Source: JARRLC01 sp050290865 (lineage in GTDB: Bacteria > Pseudomonadota > Alphaproteobacteria > Rhizobiales > Rhodomicrobiaceae). Taken from it: a stretch of DNA of 64,000 bases. Positions 1-9,187 of this stretch are shown in pieces. The stretch lies in contig JBNKIW010000010.1 in assembly GCA_050290865.1 (NCBI GenBank), forward strand, positions 42,601 through 106,600, given 5' to 3'. Below the pieces are notes generated by a model. The model saw only the letters and a program-made list of their open reading frames with translations, ran no database searches and was not told the DNA's origin. How positions within the stretch are numbered: position 1 is the stretch's first letter; each line of letters begins with the position of its first letter. Both the position numbers and the translations under genes were made by a program.

Positions 1-295
1 CGCGGAGATAAAGGATTTTGTCTTTGGTGACCTTCTGCGTGATGGGGGCGCCGAGCTCCTTCCAGTTCGGCAGGAGCGCCGTGATGCCAATGGGATCGAT
101 CACCGCGCCGGAGAGGATGTGCGCGCCGACCTCGGAGCCTTTTTCCAGCACTACGACGGATATTTCGCGACCCGCCTGTTCTGCGAGCTGTTTGAGCCGG
201 ATCGCCGCCGCAAGGCCCGCGGGGCCGGCGCCAACGATGACCACGTCGAAATCCATGCCTTCGCGTTCTGGCAGGGCGCCGGCCGCTTCGGTCAT
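1..295 (-). CDS. Electron transfer flavoprotein-ubiquinone oxidoreductase, N-terminal part (runs off the window)
   Basis: The reverse strand encodes about 98 residues beginning MTEAAGALPEREGMDFDVVI and continuing with a Rossmann FAD-binding motif (VIVGAGPAGLAAAIRLKQLA), then a segment reading EKGSEVGAHILSGAVIDP. This is the N-terminus of ETF-QO, the membrane FAD/4Fe-4S enzyme that passes electrons from electron transfer flavoprotein to ubiquinone during fatty acid and amino acid oxidation. The 3' end lies outside the window, so the quinone-binding and cluster domains cannot be checked. It is transcribed divergently from the uracil-DNA glycosylase gene, with about 140 bp between the two starts. 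Confidence 0.85.
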   Translation of the reverse strand, partial: MTEAAGALPEREGMDFDVVIVGAGPAGLAAAIRLKQLAEQAGREISVVVLEKGSEVGAHILSGAVIDPIGITALLPNWKELGAPITQKVTKDKILYLR

Positions 296-437
296 TGCAT
301 CCTCTCGTCTGATTTCACGGTTTTTTCTACAGGTTTTGCCGGCGGGTGACGTTCGGCAGGCTTTGCCGTAGTTTTACGTGGCATGGTAAAGAAAGCGCAA
401 GGGGGAACCCACTCGGGAGGGGCAGGGAGCCAATATT

Positions 438-1316
438 ATGGGCAGGCTGCCGGAGGCTGGAGGAGACGTGGTGCTTGACGTGCTGCAATGGTACTGCGCC
501 ATGGGCGTGGACGAGGCCGTGGCCGAGGCGCCGCAGGACTGGGCACGATTCGATTCGCCCAGGCCCGCCGCGCCAGAGCAGGACGCCGGGCGGCGTGACA
601 TGCGCGCCCATGCCGCACCGAAGGGAAGCGCGGTTTCAAAGCGCACAGCCCCGTCCGCGCCACGCGTTCAGCCGCAGGCTGTCGCCAGAGGCAGACCCGC
701 CGCGCAGGCGGCGGATAAGTCCGTCAGCGATGCGCGCGAGGCGGCGCGGCGCGCTCCCGACCTCGACGCGTTGCGGGCGGCGCTCGCCGCGTTCGAAGGC
801 TGCCCGCTGAAAAAGACGGCTAAATCCACATGCTTCGCGCGCGGCAATTCGAATTCGCGGCTCATGCTGGTCGGCGAGGCGCCAGGCCGCGATGAGGATT
901 TGCAGGGGCAGCCTTTCGTCGGCCGCGCCGGGCGGCTGCTCGACAGGATGCTGGCGGCGATCGGTCTCGGTCCGGATGACGTCTACATCACCAATGTCGT
1001 TTACTGGCGGCCGCCCGGCAATCGCACGCCGACACCGCAGGAGGTGCAGGCCTGTCAGCCCTTTCTGGAGCGGCAGATCGAACTCATCGCGCCGGATGTG
1101 CTGGTGTTGCTGGGGGGGGCGGCGGCGAAGCAGATGCTGGGCACCGACGAGGGCATCATGCGGCTGCGCGGCAAATGGAAGACGTTTGAGGCCGGGGGGC
1201 GCGCGATCCAAACGATGGCGACGCTGCATCCGGCCTATCTCCTGCGCAACCCGGGGGCCAAGCGGCAGGCATGGCGCGACCTGCTGATGGTCAAGGCGGC
1301 GCTGGCGGGCAAGTAG
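438..1316 (+). CDS. Uracil-DNA glycosylase, family 4 type
   Basis: The protein has 292 residues. Its C-terminal two thirds is a UDG-superfamily domain: the active-site loop GEAPGRDEDLQGQPFVGRAG sits near residue 150 and the product-binding loop HPAYLLRNP near residue 265. The family removes uracil from DNA to begin base excision repair. The first 110 residues are low-complexity and rich in Ala, Arg and Pro, as in many alphaproteobacterial homologues, so the start is not certain. Only one Cys (GCPLKK) lies in the first cluster region, with another in ACQPFL, so the usual 4Fe-4S ligand pattern is not obvious by eye. A hairpin follows the stop codon. Confidence 0.85.
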   Translation: MGRLPEAGGDVVLDVLQWYCAMGVDEAVAEAPQDWARFDSPRPAAPEQDAGRRDMRAHAAPKGSAVSKRTAPSAPRVQPQAVARGRPAAQAADKSVSDAREAARRAPDLDALRAALAAFEGCPLKKTAKSTCFARGNSNSRLMLVGEAPGRDEDLQGQPFVGRAGRLLDRMLAAIGLGPDDVYITNVVYWRPPGNRTPTPQEVQACQPFLERQIELIAPDVLVLLGGAAAKQMLGTDEGIMRLRGKWKTFEAGGRAIQTMATLHPAYLLRNPGAKRQAWRDLLMVKAALAGK

Positions 1317-1349
1317 AGGACACGGCGGCAGCTCGTGGCAAGAGCGGGA

Positions 1350-1369
1350 ACCGCGTCAGGCGACGCGGT
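1350..1369. terminator. Hairpin between convergent udg and ABC exporter genes
   Basis: A perfect 8-bp stem (ACCGCGTC / GACGCGGT) encloses a 4-nt loop and contains the stop codon of the ABC exporter gene. It lies between two convergent genes and could end transcription from either side, but neither arm is followed by a clear T run. Confidence 0.35.
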
Positions 1370-3197
1370 CCTCGCGGAGAAAGCCACCCGACTGGCGGCT
1401 CCACAGCTGGGCGTAAAGGCCGCCGCGTTTGAGCAGCGCTTCGTGCGTTCCGTCCTCCACGATCTGTCCCTGATCCATGATGATCAGGCGGTCCATGGCG
1501 GCGATCGTCGAAAGCCGGTGGGCGATGGCGATAACCGTCTTGCCCTCCATCAGATTGTAGAGCTGCTCCTGAATGGCGGCCTCGACTTCGGAGTCCAGCG
1601 CCGACGTCGCCTCGTCGAGGATGAGGATCGGCGCGTTCTTCAGGAGCACCCGCGCGATCGCGATGCGCTGGCGCTGCCCGCCCGACAGCTTCACGCCGCG
1701 TTCGCCGACATGCGCCGCATAGCCCTTGCGCCCCTTCACGTCTTCAAGCTCCAGGATGAAGTCATGGGCATGAGCGCGCTCCGCGGCGGCGATGACGTCG
1801 GCTTCCGGCGCGTCAGGGCGTCCGTAGCGGATATTGTCGGTAACCGACCGGTGGAACAGCGAGGCGTCCTGCGTCACCAAGCCGATCTGCGAGCGCAGCG
1901 AGTCCTGCGCGACGCGGGCGATGTCCTGCCCGTCGATCAGGATCCGCCCGCCTTCGAGATCGTGGAAGCGCAGCAGCAGATTGGTCAGCGTCGATTTGCC
2001 CGCGCCCGAGCGTCCCACCAGTCCGACCTTCTCGCCCGGACGGATCGTCAGCCGCAGATCGTCCATCAGCCCGCTGTCGCGGCCATAATGGAACGTGATG
2101 CTGTCGAAACGCACCTCGCCGTGGGCGATCTTCAGTGCCGGCGCGTCCGGCACATCCTCGACCGTGATCGGCCTGGCGATGGTCTGCATGCCTTCCTGCA
2201 CGATGCCGACATTCTCGAAAATGCCCGCCATCACCCACATGATCCAGCCTGCCAGGCCGTTGATGCGAATGACGAGGGCTGTCGACAGCGCCACCGCGCC
2301 GAGCGAGATCGCGCCTGAACTCCACAGCCACAGCGCCATCCCGGCTGTACCGGCAATGAGGATGCCGGTCGCCGCCGTCATGGTGCTTTCGTAGACTGTG
2401 ATCACGCGCATCACGGCATGGTGCTTTTCGGCGAAGTCGTCCATGGCCTGGCGCGCGATGACGTCCTCGCCCCGCGTATGGGCGAACAGCTTCACCGTCT
2501 GGATATTGGTGTAGCTGTCCACGATGCGCCCGGCCAACAGCGAACGTGCCTCCGACAACGCTGTGGAGCGCTTCTTCAGCCGGGGCACGAAGTAACTTAT
2601 CCCGGCGATATAGCCCGCCAGCCAGACGAGGAGCGGCAGAACCAGCGCCGGATCGTTCTGGACGAAGAGGAACACCGCGCCCGCAGTGTATATGAACACG
2701 TACCACACGGCCTCGGTGATCTGCACCATCGTCTCGCGCAGCGACGGCCCGGTCTGCAGGACACGGCTTGCGATGCGTCCGGCGAAATCGTTCTGGAAGA
2801 AGGCCAGACTTTGGCGCAGCACATAGCGGTGGGATTGCCAGCGGATCAGGTGTGTGAAGTCCGGCAAGACGATCTGGTGAACGGCCACAGAGTGAGCCAG
2901 GGCGGCGATGGGGCGGAAGAAGAGCGTAACGCCCGCCATCACCATCAGTGTGGTGCCGTGTTCGGCAAAAAAGTCCGCCGGGCTGGCGGCAGCCTTGGCC
3001 AGATCAACAAGCTTGCCGAGAAAGGCGAACAGCGCCACCTCGACGACGCCGCCAAGGAAGCCCGCCGCCAGCACGATGAGGAAATATGGCCAGACCTGCC
3101 GGACGAAATGTAAATAGAACCCGAGCAGTTCCGCGGGCGGCTGCTCGATGGACTGGAGTCTGTAGGGGTCGATGAAGGATTCGAACCAGCGTAACAT
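1356..3197 (-). CDS. ABC exporter, fused permease and ATPase (multidrug/lipid type)
   Basis: This is a 613-residue half-transporter. An N-terminal membrane domain with about six helices (roughly residues 30-320) is followed by an ATPase domain with Walker A GRSGAGKST, signature LSGGQRQR, Walker B ILILDEATSALDSE and the switch His in AIAHRLST. It has the length and order of MsbA/LmrA-type exporters that work as homodimers in the inner membrane. The substrate cannot be told from sequence. The gene converges on the UDG gene and has 400 bp of non-coding DNA upstream. The start ATG has no strong Shine-Dalgarno sequence, but the N-terminus fits the family. Confidence 0.88.
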   Translation of the reverse strand: MLRWFESFIDPYRLQSIEQPPAELLGFYLHFVRQVWPYFLIVLAAGFLGGVVEVALFAFLGKLVDLAKAAASPADFFAEHGTTLMVMAGVTLFFRPIAALAHSVAVHQIVLPDFTHLIRWQSHRYVLRQSLAFFQNDFAGRIASRVLQTGPSLRETMVQITEAVWYVFIYTAGAVFLFVQNDPALVLPLLVWLAGYIAGISYFVPRLKKRSTALSEARSLLAGRIVDSYTNIQTVKLFAHTRGEDVIARQAMDDFAEKHHAVMRVITVYESTMTAATGILIAGTAGMALWLWSSGAISLGAVALSTALVIRINGLAGWIMWVMAGIFENVGIVQEGMQTIARPITVEDVPDAPALKIAHGEVRFDSITFHYGRDSGLMDDLRLTIRPGEKVGLVGRSGAGKSTLTNLLLRFHDLEGGRILIDGQDIARVAQDSLRSQIGLVTQDASLFHRSVTDNIRYGRPDAPEADVIAAAERAHAHDFILELEDVKGRKGYAAHVGERGVKLSGGQRQRIAIARVLLKNAPILILDEATSALDSEVEAAIQEQLYNLMEGKTVIAIAHRLSTIAAMDRLIIMDQGQIVEDGTHEALLKRGGLYAQLWSRQSGGFLREDRVA

Positions 3198-3594
3198 GGT
3201 TGCCGCTCTGCCGCTAAATTTGAGATCAACTGAGGGATTTCAGTCGCGCGGCGGAGCGAAGCGGAGGCGTTCGCTAATCGGGCCGCGCTTCTAACGAAGT
3301 CGCGTCGCTATCGTCATCGAGGAAACCTTTCGTGGCGTATTGCCATGCTGTGCCGGCGCCTGATGCGCGGGCATCTCGTCCCCAGGCGGCAAGACAATCT
3401 CACATTGTCGTTAAAATTTGAAGCGTTTTATACTCGCGCCAAAACAGCGCAGTATACGTCCTACTTCGGCAGACCGAAATTTCCCATCATAACAATGTGA
3501 TGCGGTACCGGCGGGGGGAAATGTTGACAAGCCGTTCGGAATATCAAACATTGTCCGCCATGCAGGGTGAGTTTTGGGCGCATGGAGGTCTTCA
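3198..3594. other. Intergenic region between divergent ABC exporter and cysH
   Basis: About 400 bp without a convincing gene. The right-hand part holds the candidate cysH promoter and ribosome binding site. The section around 3360-3520 is relatively AT-rich. No riboswitch or stable hairpin was recognised. Confidence 0.5.
3524..3552 (+). promoter_or_regulatory. Candidate sigma-70-type promoter of cysH
   Basis: A perfect TTGACA at 3524-3529 is followed after 17 bp by the weak -10 match AACATT at 3547-3552. It lies about 45 bp before the preferred GTG start of cysH. The -35 is good and the -10 poor, so this is only a candidate. Confidence 0.3.
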
Positions 3595-4362
3595 GTGCCG
3601 TTGCATTCTTTGAAGGCGGACGGAGATGTCAAACCGAACGGTACCGTCATTTCCCTGGCAGACGCGCTGGTGGAACGGCGCGCAGCCACTCTCGACGGCG
3701 AACTGGCGCGTGCCGCACCGGAGGACATTCTTCGCGCCGCCATCCGCGAGGTCGGGCGCGACCGCTTCACCGTCGTTTCGTCTTTCGGTACGGAGTCCGC
3801 TGTAATGCTCGCCGCCGCGGCGGCCGTTGAGCCGGGCATCCCCGTGCTCCTGCTCAATACGGGCTATCTCTTCCCGGAGACTCTCACCTATCGCGACACG
3901 CTCCGCGACCGGCTCGGACTGACCGATATCCGCGAGATCCTCCCCGATGCCGCTGAGGCCGCCGCGGAAGATGCGGAAGGCGATCTCTACATCCGTGACG
4001 CGGACGCCTGCTGTGGCCTGCGCAAGGTGCGCCCCCTCGCCCGCGCGCTGGAGGGATTCGACGCCTGGGCCAATGGCCGCAAGCGCTATCAGGGGGAGAC
4101 GCGCACCGCCATCCCGCTCGTCGAGGCGGATGGGCGGCGCCTGAAATTCAATCCGCTCGCTGCGCTGACCCGCGAGGACATCAGGGCGCGTTTCGACGCT
4201 CTCGGCCTGCCGCCGCATCCGCTGGAGAGAGTCGGCTTCGCCTCGATTGGCTGTATGGCCTGCACCACGCGGGTGAAACCGGGAGAAGACCCGCGCGCTG
4301 GCCGCTGGCGGGGGCAGGGCAAGGCCGAATGCGGGCTGCACACCGGTCCGCTTTCCGGATGA
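3595..4362 (+). CDS. cysH: Assimilatory adenylylsulfate/phosphoadenylylsulfate reductase
   Basis: The 255-residue protein belongs to the sulfonucleotide reductase family, which reduces APS or PAPS to sulfite with thioredoxin during sulfate assimilation. It has the P-loop-like SSFGTESAVML segment, a Cys pair in CCGLRKVRPL, a second pair in GCMACTTRVKPGEDPRAGRW and the catalytic C-terminal ECGLH. The CC...CxxC pattern indicates a 4Fe-4S cluster and therefore preference for APS. An in-frame TTG lies 21 bp upstream, but GTG at 3595 is preferred because GGAGG at 3584-3588 is 6 bp before it. No other cys genes adjoin; cysG lies 45 kb away. Confidence 0.88.
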   Translation: MPLHSLKADGDVKPNGTVISLADALVERRAATLDGELARAAPEDILRAAIREVGRDRFTVVSSFGTESAVMLAAAAAVEPGIPVLLLNTGYLFPETLTYRDTLRDRLGLTDIREILPDAAEAAAEDAEGDLYIRDADACCGLRKVRPLARALEGFDAWANGRKRYQGETRTAIPLVEADGRRLKFNPLAALTREDIRARFDALGLPPHPLERVGFASIGCMACTTRVKPGEDPRAGRWRGQGKAECGLHTGPLSG

Positions 4363-4497
4363 CCGCCCGCGGTTCGGCCAGCCCGCTGAATCGATGGGAC
4401 TGCCCGAGAGGGGCGCGTGTGCCATTTGGGCACGACAAAGGGGCGATCCGCGCGCTCACTGGCGGTACGGATCGTCCTTGTTGACCTTTGGATCGGG

Positions 4498-5145
4498 TCA
4501 GATTTCGTGGGTGCGGCTGACCGCCAGCGGATCGGCCTGCCGGAAATCGCCGAGATAGGCGGCTGTGGAGGCGATTTTCGTGTGCCCCAGCAGCACGCGC
4601 ACCGCTTCCAGATTGCCCGTTTCGCTGACGATATGGACCGCGCGCGTCCGGCGCAGGGACTCTGTGCCATAATCGGTCGCATCCAGCCCGATATCCGCCA
4701 CCCACGCCTTGACCAGACGGCTGAGCTGACGCGGCGTCACAGCCTTGCCCGCGCGGCCGCGGCCGGTGAAGAGATAGTCGTTCTGCTTCTTGCCCGACTC
4801 GGCGATCCATTTCTGCAGAACGTCCTGCGTCTCCTTTGACAGAGTGCAGGCGACGGACCGCGTGGTCCCTGCCATCGGGACATCCAGCGTCTCGCGCATC
4901 ACGCCATCCCGCTTCCTGACGGTCTTGACCATCAATGACAGGAGGTCGGAGGCATGCAGCATCGTGTCGATGGCGGTGGAGAAAATCGCAAGATCGCGCA
5001 GGCCAGTGCTGCCGCGTTTGACGAGCATGGCCCTGATGCGCTTCACCTCTTTGGGTGTCAAAGCGGCACGCGGGCCGACTTCCACCCCCTTGTTCCAGGT
5101 GGTCCGCTTTTCGGGTTGTTTCGCTTTCTTCTTTCTGACGGCCAT
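4498..5145 (-). CDS. Small tyrosine recombinase-like protein, catalytic residues partly missing
   Basis: The 215-residue protein has a lysine-rich N-terminus and a phage-integrase-type catalytic domain. The C-terminal signature SLRRTRAVHI...LLGHTKIASTAAYL is clear, giving the second Arg, the LGH His and the Tyr nucleophile. The position of the first catalytic Arg reads MLHASDLL where relatives usually have Arg, and the residue before SLRRT is Glu instead of His. It lacks the separate N-terminal core-binding domain of full-length integrases. ATG 5145 is chosen because AAGGAG lies 8 bp upstream at 5154-5159; the longer frame to 5193 has no such site. No other phage genes adjoin, so this may be a domesticated or inactive recombinase. 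Confidence 0.75.
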   Translation of the reverse strand: MAVRKKKAKQPEKRTTWNKGVEVGPRAALTPKEVKRIRAMLVKRGSTGLRDLAIFSTAIDTMLHASDLLSLMVKTVRKRDGVMRETLDVPMAGTTRSVACTLSKETQDVLQKWIAESGKKQNDYLFTGRGRAGKAVTPRQLSRLVKAWVADIGLDATDYGTESLRRTRAVHIVSETGNLEAVRVLLGHTKIASTAAYLGDFRQADPLAVSRTHEI

Positions 5146-5368
5146 GGTCGTCACTCCTTCAGCTTTTTCGCCATGCTGGACGAGCGCGTGCATGACAATC
5201 CGATATATATGCCGGGATTGGTCGCCAAATCGCTAACCCACGGCAAAATGACGGCCCCAAAGGCTGGAAAGGGGTGGCAGATCGCCCCATTCACCCGCCA
5301 CGGCGGCGGCAAACGGCATCGTGCCAGCCGCCGACGGCCATTTCTGCAATGGTATAACCCAACCGCCT

Positions 5369-6973
5369 TTACGCGATCAACTTATAAGCGGGGATGGTGA
5401 GAAACGGCTCCAGCGTTTGTGAAGTGGAAAGGTGCCGGAAAAGCTCTGTCGCAACACCGAAGCGGCCCATGTCGAAGGCCCCGGCGCCAAGCGTGGCGCG
5501 CAGTTTCGCCATTTCGTCCTTCAGCAGATCCTCGAAAAGCTCGCGCGTTACGGCGCGGCCATCGTCGAGCGTGGCGCCGAATTTGATCCACTGCCAGACC
5601 TGCGTGCGCGAAATCTCGGCGGTGGCGGCGTCCTCCATCAGATTGTAAAGCGGAACCGCGCCGTTCCCGCGCAGCCACGCCTCGAGGTATTGCACACCGA
5701 CACGGATGTTCATGCGCAGGCCATCTTCGCTGCGGGTCCCCTCATGGACACGCAGGAGATCGGCCTGGCCAGCCTGCACATCGTCGCGCATCCTGTCCAG
5801 TTGATTGGGCTGCGGCATGTGCTCGTCGAACACGGCCCTGGCGGCGGGAACGAGGTCGGGATGCGCCACCCAGGTGCCGTCATGCCCCGCCAGAACCTCG
5901 CGCAGCTTGTCGTCGCGAACGGCGGCCAGGGCCCGGTCGTTCGCCTCCGCGTCGCGCCGGTTGGGGATGAAAGCCGCCATCCCTCCCATGGCGAATGCGC
6001 CGCGGCGGTGGCATGTCTGGATCAGCCGTTCGGAATAGGCCTTGAGAAACGCCTCGCCCATGACCACCTGGCCGCGATCCGGGAGAAGATATTCCGGCTT
6101 GGCGCGCAGCGTCTTGATGAAGGAGAAGATGTAGTCCCAGCGGCCGCAGTTCAGGCCGGTGATGTGGTCGCGCAGCTCATAGAGGATTTCGTCCATCTCG
6201 AAGGCGGCGGGCAGCGTCTCGATGAGCACGGTCGCCTTGATGGTGCCGGGCGGAAGTCCCAGCATTGCCTGCGCCTTGATGAACACGTCGTTCCACAGCC
6301 GCGCCTCCAGGTGGCTCTCCATCTTCGGCAGATAGAAATACGGCCCGGAGCCTCCGGCTAGCGCCGCCTTGGCGTTGTGAAAGAAATACAGCCCGAAATC
6401 CGCGAACGCGCCTGCCAGGGGCGCGCCATCGACGCAGATATGGTCCTCGGTGAGGTGCCAGCCGCGCGGCCGCACCAGGAGCACGGCCGGGTCGGGCCGG
6501 AGCTTGTAGTCCTTGCCGGTTTCGGGATCGGTGAAATCGAGCTGGCCAAGCCAGTAATCCATGAGGTTGATCTGGCCCTCGACGACGTTCTCCCAGGTGG
6601 GCGACAGGGCGTCCTCGAAATCGGCCATGAACACGGAGGCGCCGGAATTCAGCGCGTTGATAACCATTTTGCGCGAGGTGGGGCCGGTGATCTCGACGCG
6701 GCGGTCGAGAAGATCGGCGGGGACGCCGCGGATCTTCCAGTCGCCGGAGCGGACGGCGTCCGTTTCGGGCAGGAAATCCGGCAGCGCGCCCGCATCGAAC
6801 ACTGCCTGGCGTTCCGCCCGCCGCGCCAGGAGCTCACGGCGCGCGGCCTCGAATTCCCGCCCGAGTGTCGCAACGAAGCCGAGCGCCTCCGGCGTCAGGA
6901 CGCGGTCATAGCCGCGGCCCTGCCTGCCCTTGATCTCGATACCCTCCGGCAGCCGCTTCCGCGTGCTGGTCAT
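5369..6973 (-). CDS. aceB: Malate synthase A
   Basis: The 534-residue protein condenses glyoxylate and acetyl-CoA to malate, the second step of the glyoxylate bypass. Family blocks are MADFEDALSPTWEN (acidic active-site segment), LNCGRWDYIFSFIKTL (magnesium and glyoxylate binding) and AAFIPNRRDAEAN. The length matches the short A-type enzymes, not the 720-residue G type. AGGGG lies 7 bp before the ATG. No isocitrate lyase gene is next to it; the flanking genes are the recombinase-like gene and carA. Confidence 0.93.
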   Translation of the reverse strand: MTSTRKRLPEGIEIKGRQGRGYDRVLTPEALGFVATLGREFEAARRELLARRAERQAVFDAGALPDFLPETDAVRSGDWKIRGVPADLLDRRVEITGPTSRKMVINALNSGASVFMADFEDALSPTWENVVEGQINLMDYWLGQLDFTDPETGKDYKLRPDPAVLLVRPRGWHLTEDHICVDGAPLAGAFADFGLYFFHNAKAALAGGSGPYFYLPKMESHLEARLWNDVFIKAQAMLGLPPGTIKATVLIETLPAAFEMDEILYELRDHITGLNCGRWDYIFSFIKTLRAKPEYLLPDRGQVVMGEAFLKAYSERLIQTCHRRGAFAMGGMAAFIPNRRDAEANDRALAAVRDDKLREVLAGHDGTWVAHPDLVPAARAVFDEHMPQPNQLDRMRDDVQAGQADLLRVHEGTRSEDGLRMNIRVGVQYLEAWLRGNGAVPLYNLMEDAATAEISRTQVWQWIKFGATLDDGRAVTRELFEDLLKDEMAKLRATLGAGAFDMGRFGVATELFRHLSTSQTLEPFLTIPAYKLIA

Positions 6974-7073
6974 GTGGAAACCCCTGCTGTTTCAGCTTTG
7001 CCGCTTCGGCGAACCCGTGTCCGTTTGGCACAGGATCGCCGTAAGCATGCAAAGACTTTCTTACGGTGCGGCG

Positions 7074-8345
7074 TTACTCCGCGACAGGCTCGAGCTGCCG
7101 CTGATGCCGCATGTGGTTGACGAAGCGCCGGAACAGATAGTGGCTGTCCTGCGGACCCGGCGACGCTTCGGGGTGATACTGAACGGAGAAAATGGGCCGG
7201 TCCTTCACGCGGATACCGCAATTGGTGCCGTCGAACAGTGAAACATGGGTTTCCTCGATCCCCGCCGGCAGCGTGTCGCGGTCCACGGTGAAGCCGTGAT
7301 TCATGGAGGTGATTTCGACCTTGCCCGTGGTGAGGTCTTTCACCGGATGATTGGCGCCGTGATGGCCGTGCGGCATCTTGTGTGTCCACGCCCCGAGGGC
7401 CAGTGCCAGCAACTGATGCCCGAGGCAAATTCCAAAGACCGGCAGGCCGGTGCTCACAATCTCCCGCACCACGGGGACCGCATAGGCGCTCATCGCCGCC
7501 GGGTCGCCCGGACCGTTCGAGAGGAAGACGCCGTCCGGCCGGAGCGACAGCACATCCTCCGCCGTGGCCGTGGCGGGCACGACCGTGACGCGGCATCCCG
7601 TCGTGGTCAGGCAGCGCAGGATGTTCTGTTTCATGCCGTAGTCGATGGCCACCACATGATAGTCGGCGCTCGTTCGATGGCCGTAGCCGTGCTGCCAACT
7701 CCAGGCCGTTCCTTCACGGTCGAGGCCATCGCCCGCCACCACCGTCTTGGCGAGGTCCATGCCCTCGATGCCCGGCCATGCCTTTGCCCGCTTCTGGAGG
7801 GCGTCGAGGTCGAACTGGCCGGAGGGGTCATGGGCGATAATGGCGTTGGGCATGCCCTGGTCGCGGATGCGCGCCGTCAACGCCCGGGTGTCGATGCCGC
7901 TGATACCGATGATACCGTGCTGCTTCAGCCAGACGTCGAGATGCTGGGTGGCGCGGTAATTCGACGGCCCCGTGACGGAGGCGCGCAGAACGCAGCCGCG
8001 CACGGCCGTGTTCACGGCGGTATTGCCGCGCTCGGCATCGTCGAAATTGGCGCCCACATTGCCGATATGGGGGAAGGTGAAGGTGATGATCTGGCCGGCA
8101 TAGGACGGATCCGTGAGGATCTCCTGGTAGCCGGTCATGGCCGTGTTGAAACACAGCTCGCCCGTCGCCTCGCCCGCCGCCCCGAGGCCGAATCCCCGCA
8201 GTACCGTGCCGTCATTCAGCACGATGATAGCGGTAAAAGGCGGATCGGCCCATGGCGACACTGCCGTTTCCGGCGGGTCTGATGGTGTTAAATGGATATT
8301 CTGGATGCGATTCTCGGTGTTGTAGCCGGATTGATCGCTGGACAT
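7074..8345 (-). CDS. carA: Carbamoyl-phosphate synthase small (glutaminase) subunit
   Basis: The 423-residue protein hydrolyses glutamine and passes ammonia to CarB for arginine and pyrimidine synthesis. The N-terminal CPSase domain (LNDGTVLRGFGLGA, FNTAMTGYQEILTDPSYAGQ) precedes a class I glutamine amidotransferase domain with oxyanion loop SNGPGDP, nucleophile Cys in FGICLGHQLLALALG and the His-Glu pair in YHPEASPGP. The frame stays open for another 100 codons upstream, but ATG 8345 with AAGGGG 6 bp before it fits the family. carB is not adjacent, which is usual in alphaproteobacteria. Confidence 0.93.
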   Translation of the reverse strand: MSSDQSGYNTENRIQNIHLTPSDPPETAVSPWADPPFTAIIVLNDGTVLRGFGLGAAGEATGELCFNTAMTGYQEILTDPSYAGQIITFTFPHIGNVGANFDDAERGNTAVNTAVRGCVLRASVTGPSNYRATQHLDVWLKQHGIIGISGIDTRALTARIRDQGMPNAIIAHDPSGQFDLDALQKRAKAWPGIEGMDLAKTVVAGDGLDREGTAWSWQHGYGHRTSADYHVVAIDYGMKQNILRCLTTTGCRVTVVPATATAEDVLSLRPDGVFLSNGPGDPAAMSAYAVPVVREIVSTGLPVFGICLGHQLLALALGAWTHKMPHGHHGANHPVKDLTTGKVEITSMNHGFTVDRDTLPAGIEETHVSLFDGTNCGIRVKDRPIFSVQYHPEASPGPQDSHYLFRRFVNHMRHQRQLEPVAE

Positions 8346-8693
8346 TCTGCCCCTTCCCACGCGCTGCCGGTGCACCGACCGGCCAGGGTTTCCCCGGCTG
8401 CGGTTGCAAGGCTGCGGCTGCAAGCCCGCCGCAAAGCTAGGGAGCTGTTCAGCGATAGTCAATGGGCCATCTGACGAAGGCGTGTCAACGTCCCGCGGGT
8501 AAATACGTAAAGGATGCGCGGGAGGCCAGCGAACCAGCGGGCGGAGAGGGCAGGGGACGCCCGCGCCCGGATGGATTGCGCCTTCGCGACGCATACCCCA
8601 CGGCACCGGGATGCCATGGGGTCTTCTTGACTCTGGCCGCTTCACCTGTAGGCGTTGAGTATACAGGCGGAACCGGCCCGCACCGGGACAGGT
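8346..8693. other. Intergenic region upstream of carA
   Basis: About 350 bp between carA and the cold-shock gene, both on the minus strand. The only structured element noticed is the candidate carA promoter. The open frame that extends carA into this region is judged non-coding because the family start and ribosome binding site lie downstream. Confidence 0.5.
8434..8462 (-). promoter_or_regulatory. Candidate carA promoter
   Basis: On the minus strand TTGACT (8457-8462) and TAGCTT (8434-8439) are separated by exactly 17 bp, about 90 bp before the carA ATG. The -35 box matches well and the -10 box only partly. Confidence 0.33.
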
Positions 8694-8903
8694 TTACGAA
8701 ACCTGGATGTTGCCGACGGCGATCTTGCCGGTGCGGCGGTCTTCCTGTGTATCGAAAGACACCTTCTGTCCTTCAACCAGCGACCGGATGCCAGCGCGTT
8801 CCAGGGCGGAAACGTGAACGAACACGTCCTTGCCGCCACCGTCCGGCTGGATGAATCCGTAGCCTTTCTGGGTGTTGAAGAACTTCACGGTACCTTGCTG
8901 CAT
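8694..8903 (-). CDS. Cold-shock domain protein, CspA family
   Basis: The 69-residue protein is a single cold-shock domain. It carries RNP1 (KGYGFIQ) and RNP2 (DVFVHVS) nucleic-acid-binding motifs and the family N-terminus MQQGTVKFF. Members bind single-stranded RNA and DNA and act as RNA chaperones; not all are cold-induced. The start follows an AAGGGG-type site about 8 bp upstream, and the longer in-frame ORF is rejected. A 280-bp upstream region leaves room for a structured 5' leader of the kind common for csp genes, though none was resolved by eye. Confidence 0.9.
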   Translation of the reverse strand: MQQGTVKFFNTQKGYGFIQPDGGGKDVFVHVSALERAGIRSLVEGQKVSFDTQEDRRTGKIAVGNIQVS

Positions 8904-9132
8904 AGAAATTCCCCTTCTGGGTATCAGGTAGAGATGAGAATCGGCCCATGCCGTGCATACACGCGAGCACAAGCCATCTTAGTCGATGTTTGGAGAGAGT
9001 CTGAAGGCGCGCACCCAGCAGCGCAAGGTGTAACGGCCCGAACTTCCGGCCAAAAGTCGATGCGCGACTGTAAACCGGTTGTGGAAGAATGGCAAGCACG
9101 CGCCAATACGGACTTTGCGGGCAGTTGAAAGC

Positions 9133-9172
9133 GGGGAAAGCAAGCCCCTCATTGCGAGTGCAAGCTTTCCCC
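9133..9172 (-). terminator. Hairpin downstream of the DsrL/GltD-like gene
   Basis: A perfect 9-bp stem (GGGGAAAGC / GCTTTCCCC) with a 22-nt loop lies 16 bp past the stop of the flavoprotein gene. On the minus strand it is followed by CTTTCAA, a poor T tract. Confidence 0.42.
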
Positions 9173-9187
9173 GTGACGGCTAGGCCC

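Noticed and set aside
4498..5145. Prophage or integrative element around the recombinase-like gene
   Set aside because: Flanking genes are cysH and malate synthase; no other phage genes, tRNA target or direct-repeat attachment sites were seen.
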